DNA from: Palsa-661 sp035535015
GTDB taxonomy: Bacteria > Actinomycetota > Acidimicrobiia > Acidimicrobiales > UBA8190
DNA: 64,000 nt
Reading direction: 5' to 3'
Assembly (NCBI GenBank): GCA_035535015.1
Contig: DATLQU010000016.1
Coordinates: 1 to 64,000, forward strand
This document shows positions 43,357 through 52,628 of this stretch, piece after piece. Position 1 is the stretch's first letter, and the number at the start of each line of letters is the position of its first letter. The notes beneath the pieces are model-generated. The model did not search any database, was not told where the DNA came from, and was given only the letters and a program-made list of their open reading frames with translations. The translations under genes were made by a program, and so were the position numbers.

Positions 43357-44955
43357 ATGATCGCCGGATCGTCACTGACCATCGAAATCGGTAGCCGGGT
43401 GCTGCTGCGCGACGCCTCGTTTACCGTGGGCACCGGCGAAAAGGTCGGTCTGGTCGGGCGCAACGGAACGGGCAAGTCGACACTCGTCTCCGCCGTCCTC
43501 GGCGTGCCCGCGCCCGGTGTCCGGGTGAGTGGCAACGCCCGGACGCGCGGGACAGTCGGATTCCTTCCTCAGGTTCCGGCTCCCCTGGGACTGGGGCTCG
43601 ACTCGACCGGATTTTCCCACGTGCTCTCGGCACGGGGTCTCGACGTGCTCGACGACGGGCTCACCCGGGCCCGGCAAGCCATGGCCGAGGACCCGACGGC
43701 CGACGCCATCGAACGGTTCTCGGACTTCGAAGAGCAGTTCCGGGAGAATGGCGGCTACGAGGTCGAGGGCGTGATCGCCCGTCTGGCCGACGGGCTGGGC
43801 CTGCGTCAGGACCTCCTGCTCGAGGACATCGCCGATCTCTCGGGAGGGCAACGCCGGCGCCTCGATCTGGTCCGGGTCCTGTTCCAGCAGCCCGAGATCA
43901 TGGTCCTCGACGAACCTACCAACCACCTCGACCTCGGCGCCAAGAAGTGGCTTATGGACGAGCTCGAACAGTTCAACGGCGCTCTTCTGCTCATCAGCCA
44001 CGACATCAAGTTGCTCGACCGCGCCATCACCAAGGTCCTGCACCTGTCCGACGCCTCGTTGCGCGAATACAAGGGCACCTATACGAGTTACCGGGCCCAG
44101 CTGGCCGCCGATCAGGCTCAGCGCGAGCGCTCGGCCACCCTCGAGGGTCGCGAGATCACTCGGCTGACCACCCTGGCCGACTCGATGCGAGGTAGTACCG
44201 TCCGCCGGGCGCGTATCGCCCGTTCCATCGACTCGCGTGTCAGCCGGCTGGAAACGACGCGGACTGTCGTCGACAAGAGGGAGCGCAAGACCCGCTTTTC
44301 GCTCCCCGAGCCGCGCCGTTCGGCGGCCACTCCGATGTCGGTGTCCCGGCTGAGCGTCGACTACGGAGCGGGACCGGTGTTGAGAAGCGTCACCTTCTCA
44401 CTGGGTCGTGGTGACCGGGTCGTCGTCATCGGTCGCAACGGGGCCGGCAAGTCGAGTCTGCTCCGTTGCCTGGCCGAGGTTCAGAAGCCCACGACCGGGG
44501 AGCTCGAGCTCGGCGTCAATGTCGTCCTCGGCTATTTCGCTCAGGAGCACGAACAGGTCGATCCCGGTCTCTGTACCCTCGACAACATCGATGACTCGAT
44601 TCTCAAGTCGATCACCGAGCGTCGCGCCCTGCTCGGCTCCTTCGGACTCTCGGGCAAGCTCGTTGACCAGATGCCGGACACCCTGTCGGGCGGTGAACGG
44701 GCCAAGCTGGGCCTGGCCATGCTGGCAGCCGGTCAGGCCAACTTTCTCGTCCTCGACGAACCGACCAACAACCTCGATCCGGCGTCGACCGAGGCGGTGG
44801 GGGACATGCTGAGCCGGTGGCCGGGGACGATCGTCGCCGTCAGCCATGATCGTGCCTTTGTGGAGACTCTTCAGCCCACCCACTGTCTGCAACTCCCGGC
44901 CGAGCGCTTCACCCACTGGAAAGAGGAGTACCTCGACGAGGTCTCGCTCCGCTAA
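43357..44955 (+). CDS. ABC-F family ATPase
   Basis: The 532-residue soluble protein has two ABC cassettes and no membrane part: Walker A 'GRNGTGKSTLV' and 'GRNGAGKSSLL', signatures 'LSGGQRRRLDLVRV' and 'LSGGERAKLGLAML', Walker B 'IMVLDEPTNHLD' and 'FLVLDEPTNNLD'. An Arg/Lys-rich linker between them is the ABC-F P-site tRNA-interaction motif region. Such proteins act on ribosomes, relieving stalls or protecting from antibiotics. The start at 43357 opens directly on the first cassette; an open frame upstream overlaps the helicase gene. It converges with the transporter operon, its last 4 bases overlapping. Confidence 0.9.
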   Translation: MIAGSSLTIEIGSRVLLRDASFTVGTGEKVGLVGRNGTGKSTLVSAVLGVPAPGVRVSGNARTRGTVGFLPQVPAPLGLGLDSTGFSHVLSARGLDVLDDGLTRARQAMAEDPTADAIERFSDFEEQFRENGGYEVEGVIARLADGLGLRQDLLLEDIADLSGGQRRRLDLVRVLFQQPEIMVLDEPTNHLDLGAKKWLMDELEQFNGALLLISHDIKLLDRAITKVLHLSDASLREYKGTYTSYRAQLAADQAQRERSATLEGREITRLTTLADSMRGSTVRRARIARSIDSRVSRLETTRTVVDKRERKTRFSLPEPRRSAATPMSVSRLSVDYGAGPVLRSVTFSLGRGDRVVVIGRNGAGKSSLLRCLAEVQKPTTGELELGVNVVLGYFAQEHEQVDPGLCTLDNIDDSILKSITERRALLGSFGLSGKLVDQMPDTLSGGERAKLGLAMLAAGQANFLVLDEPTNNLDPASTEAVGDMLSRWPGTIVAVSHDRAFVETLQPTHCLQLPAERFTHWKEEYLDEVSLR

Positions 44956-47900
44956 TGGGTGCTGGCGGGCGTGGCTCCGCTCGGGGGGGAAACGGTCGTC
45001 ACCGGTCGGCCATTGAGGACGGGCCCACTCGTGTGGAGGTGACAGCGCACCGTCGTACCGCTCGACGAGACGAACGGCTGGGGTTCGACCGATGAACAGA
45101 TCGCCATGGCGTGAGGGCACCGGGGATGAAATGCGCATCCTCCGGGTGGGTCGAGCGGGTTGGCCACCTCGCCGGTCAGCACGATCCGTTTCAGAGGCTC
45201 CGGTCGATGGACATCGGGGACCGGGATGGCCGACAGGAGGGCCTCGGTGTAGGGATGACGAGGGCGTTGGTAGACCTCCTCCGCCGGTCCCTCCTCGACA
45301 ATGCGCCCAAGGTACATCACGGCGATCCGGTCACTTATGTGGCGGACCACGGACAGGTCGTGGGCGATGAACAAGAAAGCCAGGCCCAATCGGGCCTGCA
45401 GATCCGTGAGCAGGTTGATGACCTGGGACTGGGTGGAGACGTCGAGGGCGCTGACCGGCTCGTCGCACACGAGCAGCCGGGGCCGAGGCGCCAGCGCCCG
45501 GGCGATGGCGATCCGTTGTCGCTGCCCGCCTGAGAATTCGTGGGGCCTCCGGTACAGCGCGTAGCGACCGAGACCGACCTGGTCGAGCAACTCGGTGACC
45601 CGGTCATCGCGCTCTCTGCCGGTCAGGCCGTCGTAGATCTCGAGCGGTTCTCCCACGATGTCGTTCACCCGCATGCGGGGGTCGAGCGATGAATAGGGGT
45701 CCTGAAAGACGATCTGCATCGAACGACGGTGGTGACGCAATTCCCGACTGCCGAGCTGGATGAGATCATTCCCGTCCAGGACGATCGATCCGTCAGACGG
45801 GTCGATCAGTCGCAGGATCACCCGGGCCAGAGTGGATTTTCCCGAACCGCTTTCACCCACCAGGCCGAGTGTGCGGCCGACGGGAACTCGCAGATCGACC
45901 CCGTCCACCGCCCTCACCGTCCCGGTGACGCGGCGCAGAGCCCCGGTGCGGACGGGGAAGTCCATCCGCAGACCGCTGATGTCGAGGAGCGCTGCCGCTG
46001 GGGCGCGGCGGTCGTCCACTGCCGAATCGGCGCCCCCATGGAGTTGGCCCATCCCGCCCAGAGTGAGCTGGTGGTGGCGCAAACAGCGGGTCAAGCCGCC
46101 TGACAACGCCACCGGTTCCAGGGCCACCGGGCCCGAGCGGCAGGCATCGACGGCGTAGTCGCACCGGGGCCCGAATCGGCAACCAGAGACCATGTCATCG
46201 GGCCTAGGCACCTGACCGGCGATCACTTTCAACGCCCGGCCCGGTGCCGCCAGCTGGGGCATGGAGGACAGTAGAGCCTCGCTGTACGGATGATGCGGCC
46301 GGTCGAAGAGTTCGGCCACCTCGGTGCGTTCAACGACCTGACCGCCGTACATCACGACGACGTGATCGGCGATGTCGGCGATGACACCTAGGTCGTGGGT
46401 CACGAAGATCATGGCCATGTGCCGCTCACGCTGCAGCGAACTCAGGAGCTCGAGGATCTGCGCCTGGGTCGTGACGTCCAGCGCCGTCGTGGGCTCGTCG
46501 GCGATCAGCAAATTGGGCTCGCAGGACAGGGCCATGGCGATCATGACCCTCTGGCGCATGCCGCCGGAGAAAGCGTGGGGATAGTCCTTGGCCCGCCGTG
46601 ACGGATTGGGGATCCCCACCTGGCCGAGCATGTCCACGGCGCGCGCCCAGGACTGGCTTCGTCCCATGTGGCCATGGGCCCGGACCTGCTCGGCGATCTG
46701 GTTGCCCACGGTGAATGCCGGATTGAGGCTTGTCATCGGCTCCTGGAAGATCATGGCGATTTCGTTGCCGCGGATCTGCCGCATCCTCTCGGGACTCAGC
46801 TGGGTGAGCTCCCGCCCGGTGAAACGTACGGACCCCTCGGCAATCCGGCTCTCGCGCCGGGGAAGGAGTCCCATGATGGCCAGGGCGGACACCGTCTTGC
46901 CCGAACCGCTCTCGCCTACCAGCCCGAGCGTGTGTCCGGGCAGGACATCGAAGCCGACGTCTTCCACCACCGGAAGCCAGCCGGAACGGGTGGCGAACTC
47001 GACTCGGAGGTGCTCGACGCGCAAAAGCGATTCGGTGTTCGTCGGGTGTCCGGGCGCCTCCCTCTCGGGCGTGTCGGCGCCGTCGGACGGCGTCGCCCTC
47101 GCCAAGGTGCTCACGGTGCGCCCGGCGCCCTTGAGCCGGCCCTGTTTCGCCCCGAAGCGTTCACGTCCGAGGGCATCACGCAGACCGTCGGCCACCAGAT
47201 TGAGTGACAGCACCGTCAAGAGGATGGCCAGACCGGGGAAGACGAGGGTCAGGGGGGACGAGAAGATGAAGCGGTAGGCCTCGGTCAACATGAGGCCCCA
47301 ACTGGCTGTCGGAGGCTGTTCTCCCACGCCCAGGAAGCTCAGACCGGCGTCGATCAGGATGGCGTAGCCGAGAGACAGCGCGACCTGGATGATGAGAGGA
47401 GAAGCCACGTTGGGCAGGATGTGAGTGCGGATCAGGCGCCCAGGAGCCACGCCGGTGGCCCGGGCGGCCTCGACATAGTTTTCCTCGCGCACAGCGATGA
47501 CTTCGCCTCTGATCAGCCGGACGAAGCTCGGCACGAAGACGATGGCGATGGCGATGGACGCGTCGTTCAGGTTCGGACCCAGCAGCGCGGCGACGGTCAG
47601 GGCCAGGACGAGAGGCGGGAACGAGAAGAGAGCATCCATAGCCCGCATCACGATCATGTCCACCCACCCCCGCACGAAACCCGCCACCAGGGCCAGGGGC
47701 AGGGCGAGGACGAGAGCGCCCCCCACGATCTGGAAGGCCGCCCGGAGTGGAGGTCGAGCCCCGAAGATGAGTCGGCTCAGGATGTCGCGTCCGAGGTCGT
47801 CAGTCCCCAACCAGTGGGCGCCCGACGGTCCGGCGTTGATATGCAGAAGGTCCTGGACGTTGGGACCATCGGGGGAGATCTGAGGTGCGGCGATGGCCGT

Positions 47901-48080
47901 GACGATGACGCCCAGGATAAAGGCGAACCCGGTTACGGCCAGGGGGTCGCGCAGGAAGCGTCGCAGGGCGCCGCCGCGGTGTGCCCGTTCCCCGTCCTCG
48001 TGCTGGGGGGGCGTCCCCGTCGTGACCGCCGGAAGGTCGGCCACCACGGGGTCACCGCTACCGGGCGGCAGGATGCTCAT
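44952..48080 (-). CDS. Peptide ABC transporter: permease fused to two ATPases (DppC-DppD-DppF)
   Basis: One 1042-residue polypeptide joins three normally separate subunits. Residues about 40-305 are a DppC/OppC-type permease with several helices and the EAA loop 'ENYVEAARATGVAPGRLIR'. About 350-680 is a DppD-type ATPase: Walker A 'GESGSGKT', signature 'FSGGMRQRVMIA', then the Cys-rich 'GCRFGPRCDYAVDAC'. About 695-1010 is a DppF-type ATPase: 'GESGSGKST', 'FSGGQRQRIAIA', then 'GGCAFHPRCPHAMAIC'. The unit can supply one membrane half and both motors in fixed 1:1:1 ratio. Its ATG overlaps the dppB-like stop (ATGA). No break in frame is seen at either junction. Confidence 0.9.
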   Translation of the reverse strand: MSILPPGSGDPVVADLPAVTTGTPPQHEDGERAHRGGALRRFLRDPLAVTGFAFILGVIVTAIAAPQISPDGPNVQDLLHINAGPSGAHWLGTDDLGRDILSRLIFGARPPLRAAFQIVGGALVLALPLALVAGFVRGWVDMIVMRAMDALFSFPPLVLALTVAALLGPNLNDASIAIAIVFVPSFVRLIRGEVIAVREENYVEAARATGVAPGRLIRTHILPNVASPLIIQVALSLGYAILIDAGLSFLGVGEQPPTASWGLMLTEAYRFIFSSPLTLVFPGLAILLTVLSLNLVADGLRDALGRERFGAKQGRLKGAGRTVSTLARATPSDGADTPEREAPGHPTNTESLLRVEHLRVEFATRSGWLPVVEDVGFDVLPGHTLGLVGESGSGKTVSALAIMGLLPRRESRIAEGSVRFTGRELTQLSPERMRQIRGNEIAMIFQEPMTSLNPAFTVGNQIAEQVRAHGHMGRSQSWARAVDMLGQVGIPNPSRRAKDYPHAFSGGMRQRVMIAMALSCEPNLLIADEPTTALDVTTQAQILELLSSLQRERHMAMIFVTHDLGVIADIADHVVVMYGGQVVERTEVAELFDRPHHPYSEALLSSMPQLAAPGRALKVIAGQVPRPDDMVSGCRFGPRCDYAVDACRSGPVALEPVALSGGLTRCLRHHQLTLGGMGQLHGGADSAVDDRRAPAAALLDISGLRMDFPVRTGALRRVTGTVRAVDGVDLRVPVGRTLGLVGESGSGKSTLARVILRLIDPSDGSIVLDGNDLIQLGSRELRHHRRSMQIVFQDPYSSLDPRMRVNDIVGEPLEIYDGLTGRERDDRVTELLDQVGLGRYALYRRPHEFSGGQRQRIAIARALAPRPRLLVCDEPVSALDVSTQSQVINLLTDLQARLGLAFLFIAHDLSVVRHISDRIAVMYLGRIVEEGPAEEVYQRPRHPYTEALLSAIPVPDVHRPEPLKRIVLTGEVANPLDPPGGCAFHPRCPHAMAICSSVEPQPFVSSSGTTVRCHLHTSGPVLNGRPVTTVSPPSGATPASTH

Positions 48081-49057
48081 GCCAGCCGTACCTTCGGATT
48101 GAGGTAGGCATACAGGACGTCGACCACCAGGTTCACGATCACGAAGGCCGCCGCCGTGAGAAGGGCCACACCCTGCACTTCGGGGAGGTCCTTGGTTCCG
48201 ATGGCCTGAATCATGTAGGTGCCGAGACCTGGCAACGAGAAAATGTTCTCGATGATAAAGGTGCCTCCGAGTAGATATCCGAACTGGATGCCCACGACGG
48301 TCATCACCGGACTCACTGCGTTCTTGAGTGCATGCTTGACGATGATGTTCCGAGGTTTCAGGCCCTTGGCCGCCGCTGTCCGCATGTAGTCCTGGTCGAG
48401 GGTGTCGATCAGCGAACCCCTGGTCTGCCGGGCCACGGTGGCCGCACCGCCGAATCCCAAGGCCAGCCACGGCATCAGCAAATGTTGAAACCATGACCAC
48501 GGCGAAATGGCGAAAGGCGTGTAGCCCAATGGCGGCAGCACGTGGGTGTGGATGGCCAGCAGGATGACCAGCAGCATGGCCAGCCAGAAATCGGGCATGG
48601 CGACAGCCAGACTGCTCACGGAGGTGACGATCCGGTCAGTCCACGAGCGGGGCCGGAGCCCGGCGGCGATGCCAGCAGGCAGACCGATCACTACCGCTGT
48701 GACCATGCCCCCTACGGCAATGCTCAGTGTCACCGGGAACCTGATCCGTATGCCCGTGGCGACGCTTGAACTCGGGACGCTGGCGGGGGAGAAGAGTGAA
48801 TGCCCCAGGTTGCCGTGCAGTACGTGACCCAACCACAATCCGTATTGAGCGAAGAAGCCTTCGTTCAGGTGAAGTTGGCGCCGGATCTGGGCCACCGTGG
48901 ATGCCTTGGCGTGGAGGCCACCGGCCAGGGCCAGTGCCGGATCTCCGGGGAGGAGAAGAACCAAGCTGAAGACGGCTAGAGAGATGATGAACAACAGCGG
49001 GACGGTGATCAGAAGTCGTCGGGCGACGAACGTGAATAACGACCCACCGGACGCCAT
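48077..49057 (-). CDS. Peptide ABC transporter permease (DppB-like)
   Basis: The 326-residue permease has the family N-terminus 'FVARRLLITVPLLFIISLAVFSL' plus 'LLPGDPA', six predicted helices, and the EAA loop 'DYMRTAAAKGLKPRNIIVKHALKNA'. It pairs with the permease part of the downstream fusion protein, to which it is translationally coupled. ATG at 49057 is chosen because it opens on the conserved N-terminus and would lie 16 bases after a binding-protein stop in the uninterrupted operon; the frame stays open to 49135 through remnant sequence. Confidence 0.9.
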   Translation of the reverse strand: MASGGSLFTFVARRLLITVPLLFIISLAVFSLVLLLPGDPALALAGGLHAKASTVAQIRRQLHLNEGFFAQYGLWLGHVLHGNLGHSLFSPASVPSSSVATGIRIRFPVTLSIAVGGMVTAVVIGLPAGIAAGLRPRSWTDRIVTSVSSLAVAMPDFWLAMLLVILLAIHTHVLPPLGYTPFAISPWSWFQHLLMPWLALGFGGAATVARQTRGSLIDTLDQDYMRTAAAKGLKPRNIIVKHALKNAVSPVMTVVGIQFGYLLGGTFIIENIFSLPGLGTYMIQAIGTKDLPEVQGVALLTAAAFVIVNLVVDVLYAYLNPKVRLA

Positions 49058-49070
49058 GGAGAGGACGCTC

Positions 49071-49086
49071 AGGTCACTTCTTGATG
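49071..49086. repeat. Left copy of the 16-bp direct repeat flanking the inserted segment
   Basis: AGGTCACTTCTTGATG is identical to 52814-52829. On the minus strand it reads as the last codons and stop of a binding-protein gene ('IKK' then TGA), although no such gene precedes it here. Weaker similarity continues a further 11 or so bases (CTGGCGG shared with one gap), so it may be the diverged end of a homologous gene rather than a simple target duplication. Confidence 0.8.
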
Positions 49087-49334
49087 GAGACTCCGCCAGC
49101 CATGGGACCTGGGCCTTCCTCCATCCGAGAGACACCGTACGATGCGGCGGTTAACCGACACCAAGGGGAAGCATCCGGGTCGACACGGCGCTTGAGAAGT
49201 CGAATTGAGTTGTTCTAGATGGCCGGACCAGACAGTATTCATCCGCGCAGTGCCTCATTTCAAGACTCCTGTGGCTCCCGGATGGAGTCGTCAAATGCGA
49301 CGAGGTAGGAGGACGACCGCCTACGATCAAGCCG

Positions 49335-49733
49335 ATGGCCCGCTATCTTCCTCGCCGCCGTCGACGCGGGAAGTCTCGCGTCATCGTCAATCTTCCCCGC
49401 GCAGTTATCTGTCTTGTCGCTTCTGTGACGCTTGCGTTGGCCGTCCACCACGGTATGGAAATCACCGCGGCCGAGCGGAGCCCCGCCTCCGTGAGCACCT
49501 GGAAGACGTTCGACCGCCAACAGGAGTGCATTTACCATGCCATCCGGACGGACCTGCCTAAGGGTGCCTCCATCTACATCGATCCCAATGGCGGCTATGC
49601 CGCTCAGATCCTGGCTGAGCTATCGACGCTATGGGCGGTGCCGCAACCGGCGCCCACCAGTGCAGGATGGAAGATTTCGGAGGTTCCCGGCATCGCTTGC
49701 TCGGGGGTGTCGCTGAAGGTCAGTCGCACATGA
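49335..49733 (+). CDS. Small membrane-anchored hypothetical protein
   Basis: The 132-residue product has a basic N-terminus ('YLPRRRRRGKSR'), one membrane helix ('AVICLVASVTLALAV') and an exported C-terminal part of about 85 residues. Its TGA overlaps the ATG of the next gene as ATGA, so the two proteins are made together and may interact. Not recognised. It belongs to the inserted, more AT-rich segment. Confidence 0.6.
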   Translation: MARYLPRRRRRGKSRVIVNLPRAVICLVASVTLALAVHHGMEITAAERSPASVSTWKTFDRQQECIYHAIRTDLPKGASIYIDPNGGYAAQILAELSTLWAVPQPAPTSAGWKISEVPGIACSGVSLKVSRT

Positions 49734-51181
49734 TCCGGGCGCTAGTAGTGCTGATCGTAGGTTTGGCTCTCCCGGGCGCCCTACCTGCCCTCGCCGTTGT
49801 GCGCCGTTCACCGGTAATCATCTTTCTCGCTCCATTCATTGGGGCAACCATGGCGGCGGTAGCGGCCGAGCTAGAGCTTGGAACAAATGGCTCCCTCGTG
49901 ATGTGGTACGTGATCATCGCAGTAGCGACCAACATGGCAGTAGCCGCGTGGTGGTTGGTTACGAGGAGCTCCTTAGGGCGTGACGACCCACCGTGGACGT
50001 GGTTCACATTTACAGCGGTCGTCATGCTCGGGGCAATGATCGTCCCTTTGACCGGTCTGCGCGCCCCGATGCTGGGATATGACGTCAGCGCCATCTGGCT
50101 GCCGCACACATTGATGGTGTCAGGGGGGCATCAAGCCATGCTCTCGGGATTACAGAATGTCACGACCGCCAACCCGGACTATCCACCGCTTGTGCCTGCT
50201 GCCGGGGCCTTAGCGTTCGCCTTCTTCGGACGAGGGGATCTGTACATTGCCGAACTGATAACCGTGTTGTTGAACGCGTGTGCCCTCGGCATTGTGGGCA
50301 TGGGCATCGCGGCGGTGGGGAGTAAGGGCTCTCTTCGTCTCCGCCTGATCGCAATCGTGGTCGCCGGGACCATGTGCATGGTGGGCTTCGCCGTCGCAGG
50401 TGACTATGCCGTCGATGGATACACGGACCTACTCTGGTCGGCGGCGGCCCTAGGAGCAGTGATCTGGGGCTTGGTCCTGCCTCGAAGCAACCGTGCGTTC
50501 ATCACCGCTTGGATCTGTGTAGCCGTGGCAAGCCTCACGAAGAACGAGGGACTCACAGCCGCTCTCATCGTCCTCGTGTTGATCACCCTTCGATATCGGC
50601 CGCTTGCGTTGGTTCGTTTCCGCCGGTCAACCCGTCATCCGGAAAATCGGGACAACACGGACGTTCGGACATCGATGACGATCCGGGGTTGGGCCGAGCG
50701 TGCGGCCTTCATTTTGGTTCCCGCGTTGCCTGGGCTTGCCTGGGATGGACTGGCTCGCGAAGTCGGGCTCAAGAATGCTTTCTTTGGGGCCCCATCGACG
50801 GAATCACCAGGTGCACGCTTCGGCCCTGCCATAGACGGCATAACCTCCCATCTTCTCGTCCTACCTATCGCTGTGGCGGTGTTCGTCGCTGGAAGCGCCC
50901 TCCTGCGAAGGGATCGAGAACTAAACGCGTTGGGTCATGCGGCGTGGTTGTGGATGGCCTGCCTGCTCTACCTTTCTGCGCTCTTGGCCACTTACCTCTT
51001 TGGCTCGCTCGAAATCCACTGGTGGCTGCGGAACAGTGTGGATCGAACGACGATCTTTCCTCAGATAGCGCTCTACACGGACCTCTCGATCTGGCTTGTG
51101 ATCGGGCTTGGCACAACGTCGAGGGGCGATGCAGCACCAGGGATCAGCAGGACCAGACCTGGGAGCCCAGGGAGGGCATGA
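49730..51181 (+). CDS. Polytopic membrane protein, GT-C glycosyltransferase-like
   Basis: The 483-residue product has about ten hydrophobic helices ('LVVLIVGLALPGALPALAVV' first). A non-membrane stretch 'LGYDVSAIWLPHTLMVSGG' and 'NPDYPPLVPAAGALAF' resembles the first periplasmic loop of GT-C lipid-linked glycosyltransferases (ArnT/PMT-like: acidic residue, then YPP). It may move sugars onto envelope components, but the match is only by pattern. ATG at 49730 overlaps the preceding stop. The last 20 residues are polar and unconserved. Confidence 0.6.
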   Translation: MIRALVVLIVGLALPGALPALAVVRRSPVIIFLAPFIGATMAAVAAELELGTNGSLVMWYVIIAVATNMAVAAWWLVTRSSLGRDDPPWTWFTFTAVVMLGAMIVPLTGLRAPMLGYDVSAIWLPHTLMVSGGHQAMLSGLQNVTTANPDYPPLVPAAGALAFAFFGRGDLYIAELITVLLNACALGIVGMGIAAVGSKGSLRLRLIAIVVAGTMCMVGFAVAGDYAVDGYTDLLWSAAALGAVIWGLVLPRSNRAFITAWICVAVASLTKNEGLTAALIVLVLITLRYRPLALVRFRRSTRHPENRDNTDVRTSMTIRGWAERAAFILVPALPGLAWDGLAREVGLKNAFFGAPSTESPGARFGPAIDGITSHLLVLPIAVAVFVAGSALLRRDRELNALGHAAWLWMACLLYLSALLATYLFGSLEIHWWLRNSVDRTTIFPQIALYTDLSIWLVIGLGTTSRGDAAPGISRTRPGSPGRA

Positions 51182-51257
51182 CCAGCGACCGGCGCCAGTC
51201 TTCCAACGCCTAGTAGCGGTCCGCCGCCACGTGCGATTCCAATACGGAGCCAATAGG

Positions 51258-52628
51258 TGCCTCAAGTCAAAACCTCCGGCAAGGCCGGTACGTTGCCTCA
51301 CGTAAAACCTCCGGCTAGAGGCTGGCATTGAAGGCCCTGTTCACCCGGGGTTTGACCGCTGCCGGAGCCTTCGAGAGCGCCATGCGCTCGAGCTGTGAGG
51401 TGAGGTCCTGGATCTGGCGGTAGAGCTTCCCGGGGCGGACGCTGTCCATGGTCTCTTCCATGGCCTGACGACATGCCGGCGTAATCTCAGGCCGGGCGCT
51501 GGTGCGGCCGAAGGGAGTCATGGCCCGGTCGTATTTCTTGGTCACCTTGGCCCCGTGGCGCTGCTTGAAGACGAGCTTCTGCTGGGCCAGGAGGTAGTTG
51601 GTGTAGATCCGGTCGAGCTCCCAGATGCGGTTCAGGACGCCGAGGTCGGCTTCGGTGTCGAAGCGCAGATAGCCGACGAGCTCTCGCACGTGCGTCCAGT
51701 TCTTCTGCTCGACATGGGCCCCGTCGTTCTTGTTGCCCGACCGTGACCGGGTGAAGGTGATCTTGTTGTCGACACAAAACGCAAGTAGGTGTGCGTTTAT
51801 GAACTCAGAACCGTTGTCCGAATCGATGCCGAGAATGGGGAACGGGAACTGAGCGATCACGTGTTTGATGGCGTCGAACACCCACACGGCCGCCTTGTTC
51901 TTGACCGAGCGGTTGATGGTCCAGCCGGTGGCGATGTCGGTGACCGTCAAGGTGAAACAGAACTCGCCGCTCGAGTTTCCACCCTCGTGGCCCACCAGGT
52001 CGATCTCCACGAAGCCGGGGAGGTCTTCATTCCAGTCGGCCCACGTGCGGATGGGGATCTGGGACTTGAGCAGGGTCCCCGGCTTCGTGTGGGAGCGGCC
52101 TCGGGACACGAGCCTGTCCCTCTGCGGGGCCAGGTGGCGGTCGATGGAGGCCGGGCTCATGGACACGAGCAGAGCGGCCTCGTCGTCGTTCAGGGTGATC
52201 TCGCCGTCCCGGCGCAGCATCGGCACCACGGTGGCGAGCATGGGCGCCAGGCGCTTGCCGGCCGGGGCCCGGGTGAGCATCCAGCACGTGGCCAGGCAGG
52301 CGATCACGTGGGGGGTGAACTTCGGCGCCGGAGCCCGGCGGGGCTTCACGATCTTGAGGGTCCCAGCGTCTCTCAGAGCGGCCCGGGCGTGGTCCCGGTG
52401 CCAGCCCGTGAGCTCGACCAGTTCGTTCAAGATCCGGGTCTTATCGGCCCTGGTAGCCCGCTTGTAGGCGGCCGCCAACTTCTTGGTCACGGCTTGGCGC
52501 TGGCTCATCGAAAGCTCCATCACGAAGGCGTAACCCCTGGCCATCGCCAGGCCGGGGATCACCGCCTCGAAGCGGAGATTCTTGGGTGAGGCAACGTATA
52601 GGGCTACGCGGAGGTTTTCGTTGAGTCA
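51258..52628. mobile_element. Insertion sequence with repeated termini (DDE transposase)
   Basis: The element is about 1.37 kb with one transposase gene. The left end has two direct copies of a TGCCTCA-N-AAAACCTCCGGC unit (51258-51280 and 51294-51315). The right end carries the same unit inverted (outer copy read from 52628 as TGACTCAACGAAAACCTCCG) and a weaker second copy starting TTGCCTCAC near 52567-52595. Paired repeats at both ends suggest multiple transposase-binding sites. No clear target-site duplication could be read, so the exact limits may be off by several bases. Confidence 0.75.
51315..52562 (-). CDS. Integrase-core (rve) DDE transposase
   Basis: The 415-residue product has N-terminal helix-turn-helix segments ('ILNELVELTGWHRDHARAALRDAG') and an RNase-H-like core with the triad Asp in 'FVEIDLVGHEGG', Asp in 'ILGIDSDNGSEFIN' and Glu in 'DGAHVEQKNW'. 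A basic C-terminus follows. It cuts and joins the element's ends. It looks full length with no frameshift. In-frame ATGs at 52520 and 52508 are alternative starts. It belongs to the rve-type group seen in IS families with multiple terminal repeats; the exact family is not assigned. Confidence 0.85.
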   Translation of the reverse strand: MIPGLAMARGYAFVMELSMSQRQAVTKKLAAAYKRATRADKTRILNELVELTGWHRDHARAALRDAGTLKIVKPRRAPAPKFTPHVIACLATCWMLTRAPAGKRLAPMLATVVPMLRRDGEITLNDDEAALLVSMSPASIDRHLAPQRDRLVSRGRSHTKPGTLLKSQIPIRTWADWNEDLPGFVEIDLVGHEGGNSSGEFCFTLTVTDIATGWTINRSVKNKAAVWVFDAIKHVIAQFPFPILGIDSDNGSEFINAHLLAFCVDNKITFTRSRSGNKNDGAHVEQKNWTHVRELVGYLRFDTEADLGVLNRIWELDRIYTNYLLAQQKLVFKQRHGAKVTKKYDRAMTPFGRTSARPEITPACRQAMEETMDSVRPGKLYRQIQDLTSQLERMALSKAPAAVKPRVNRAFNASL

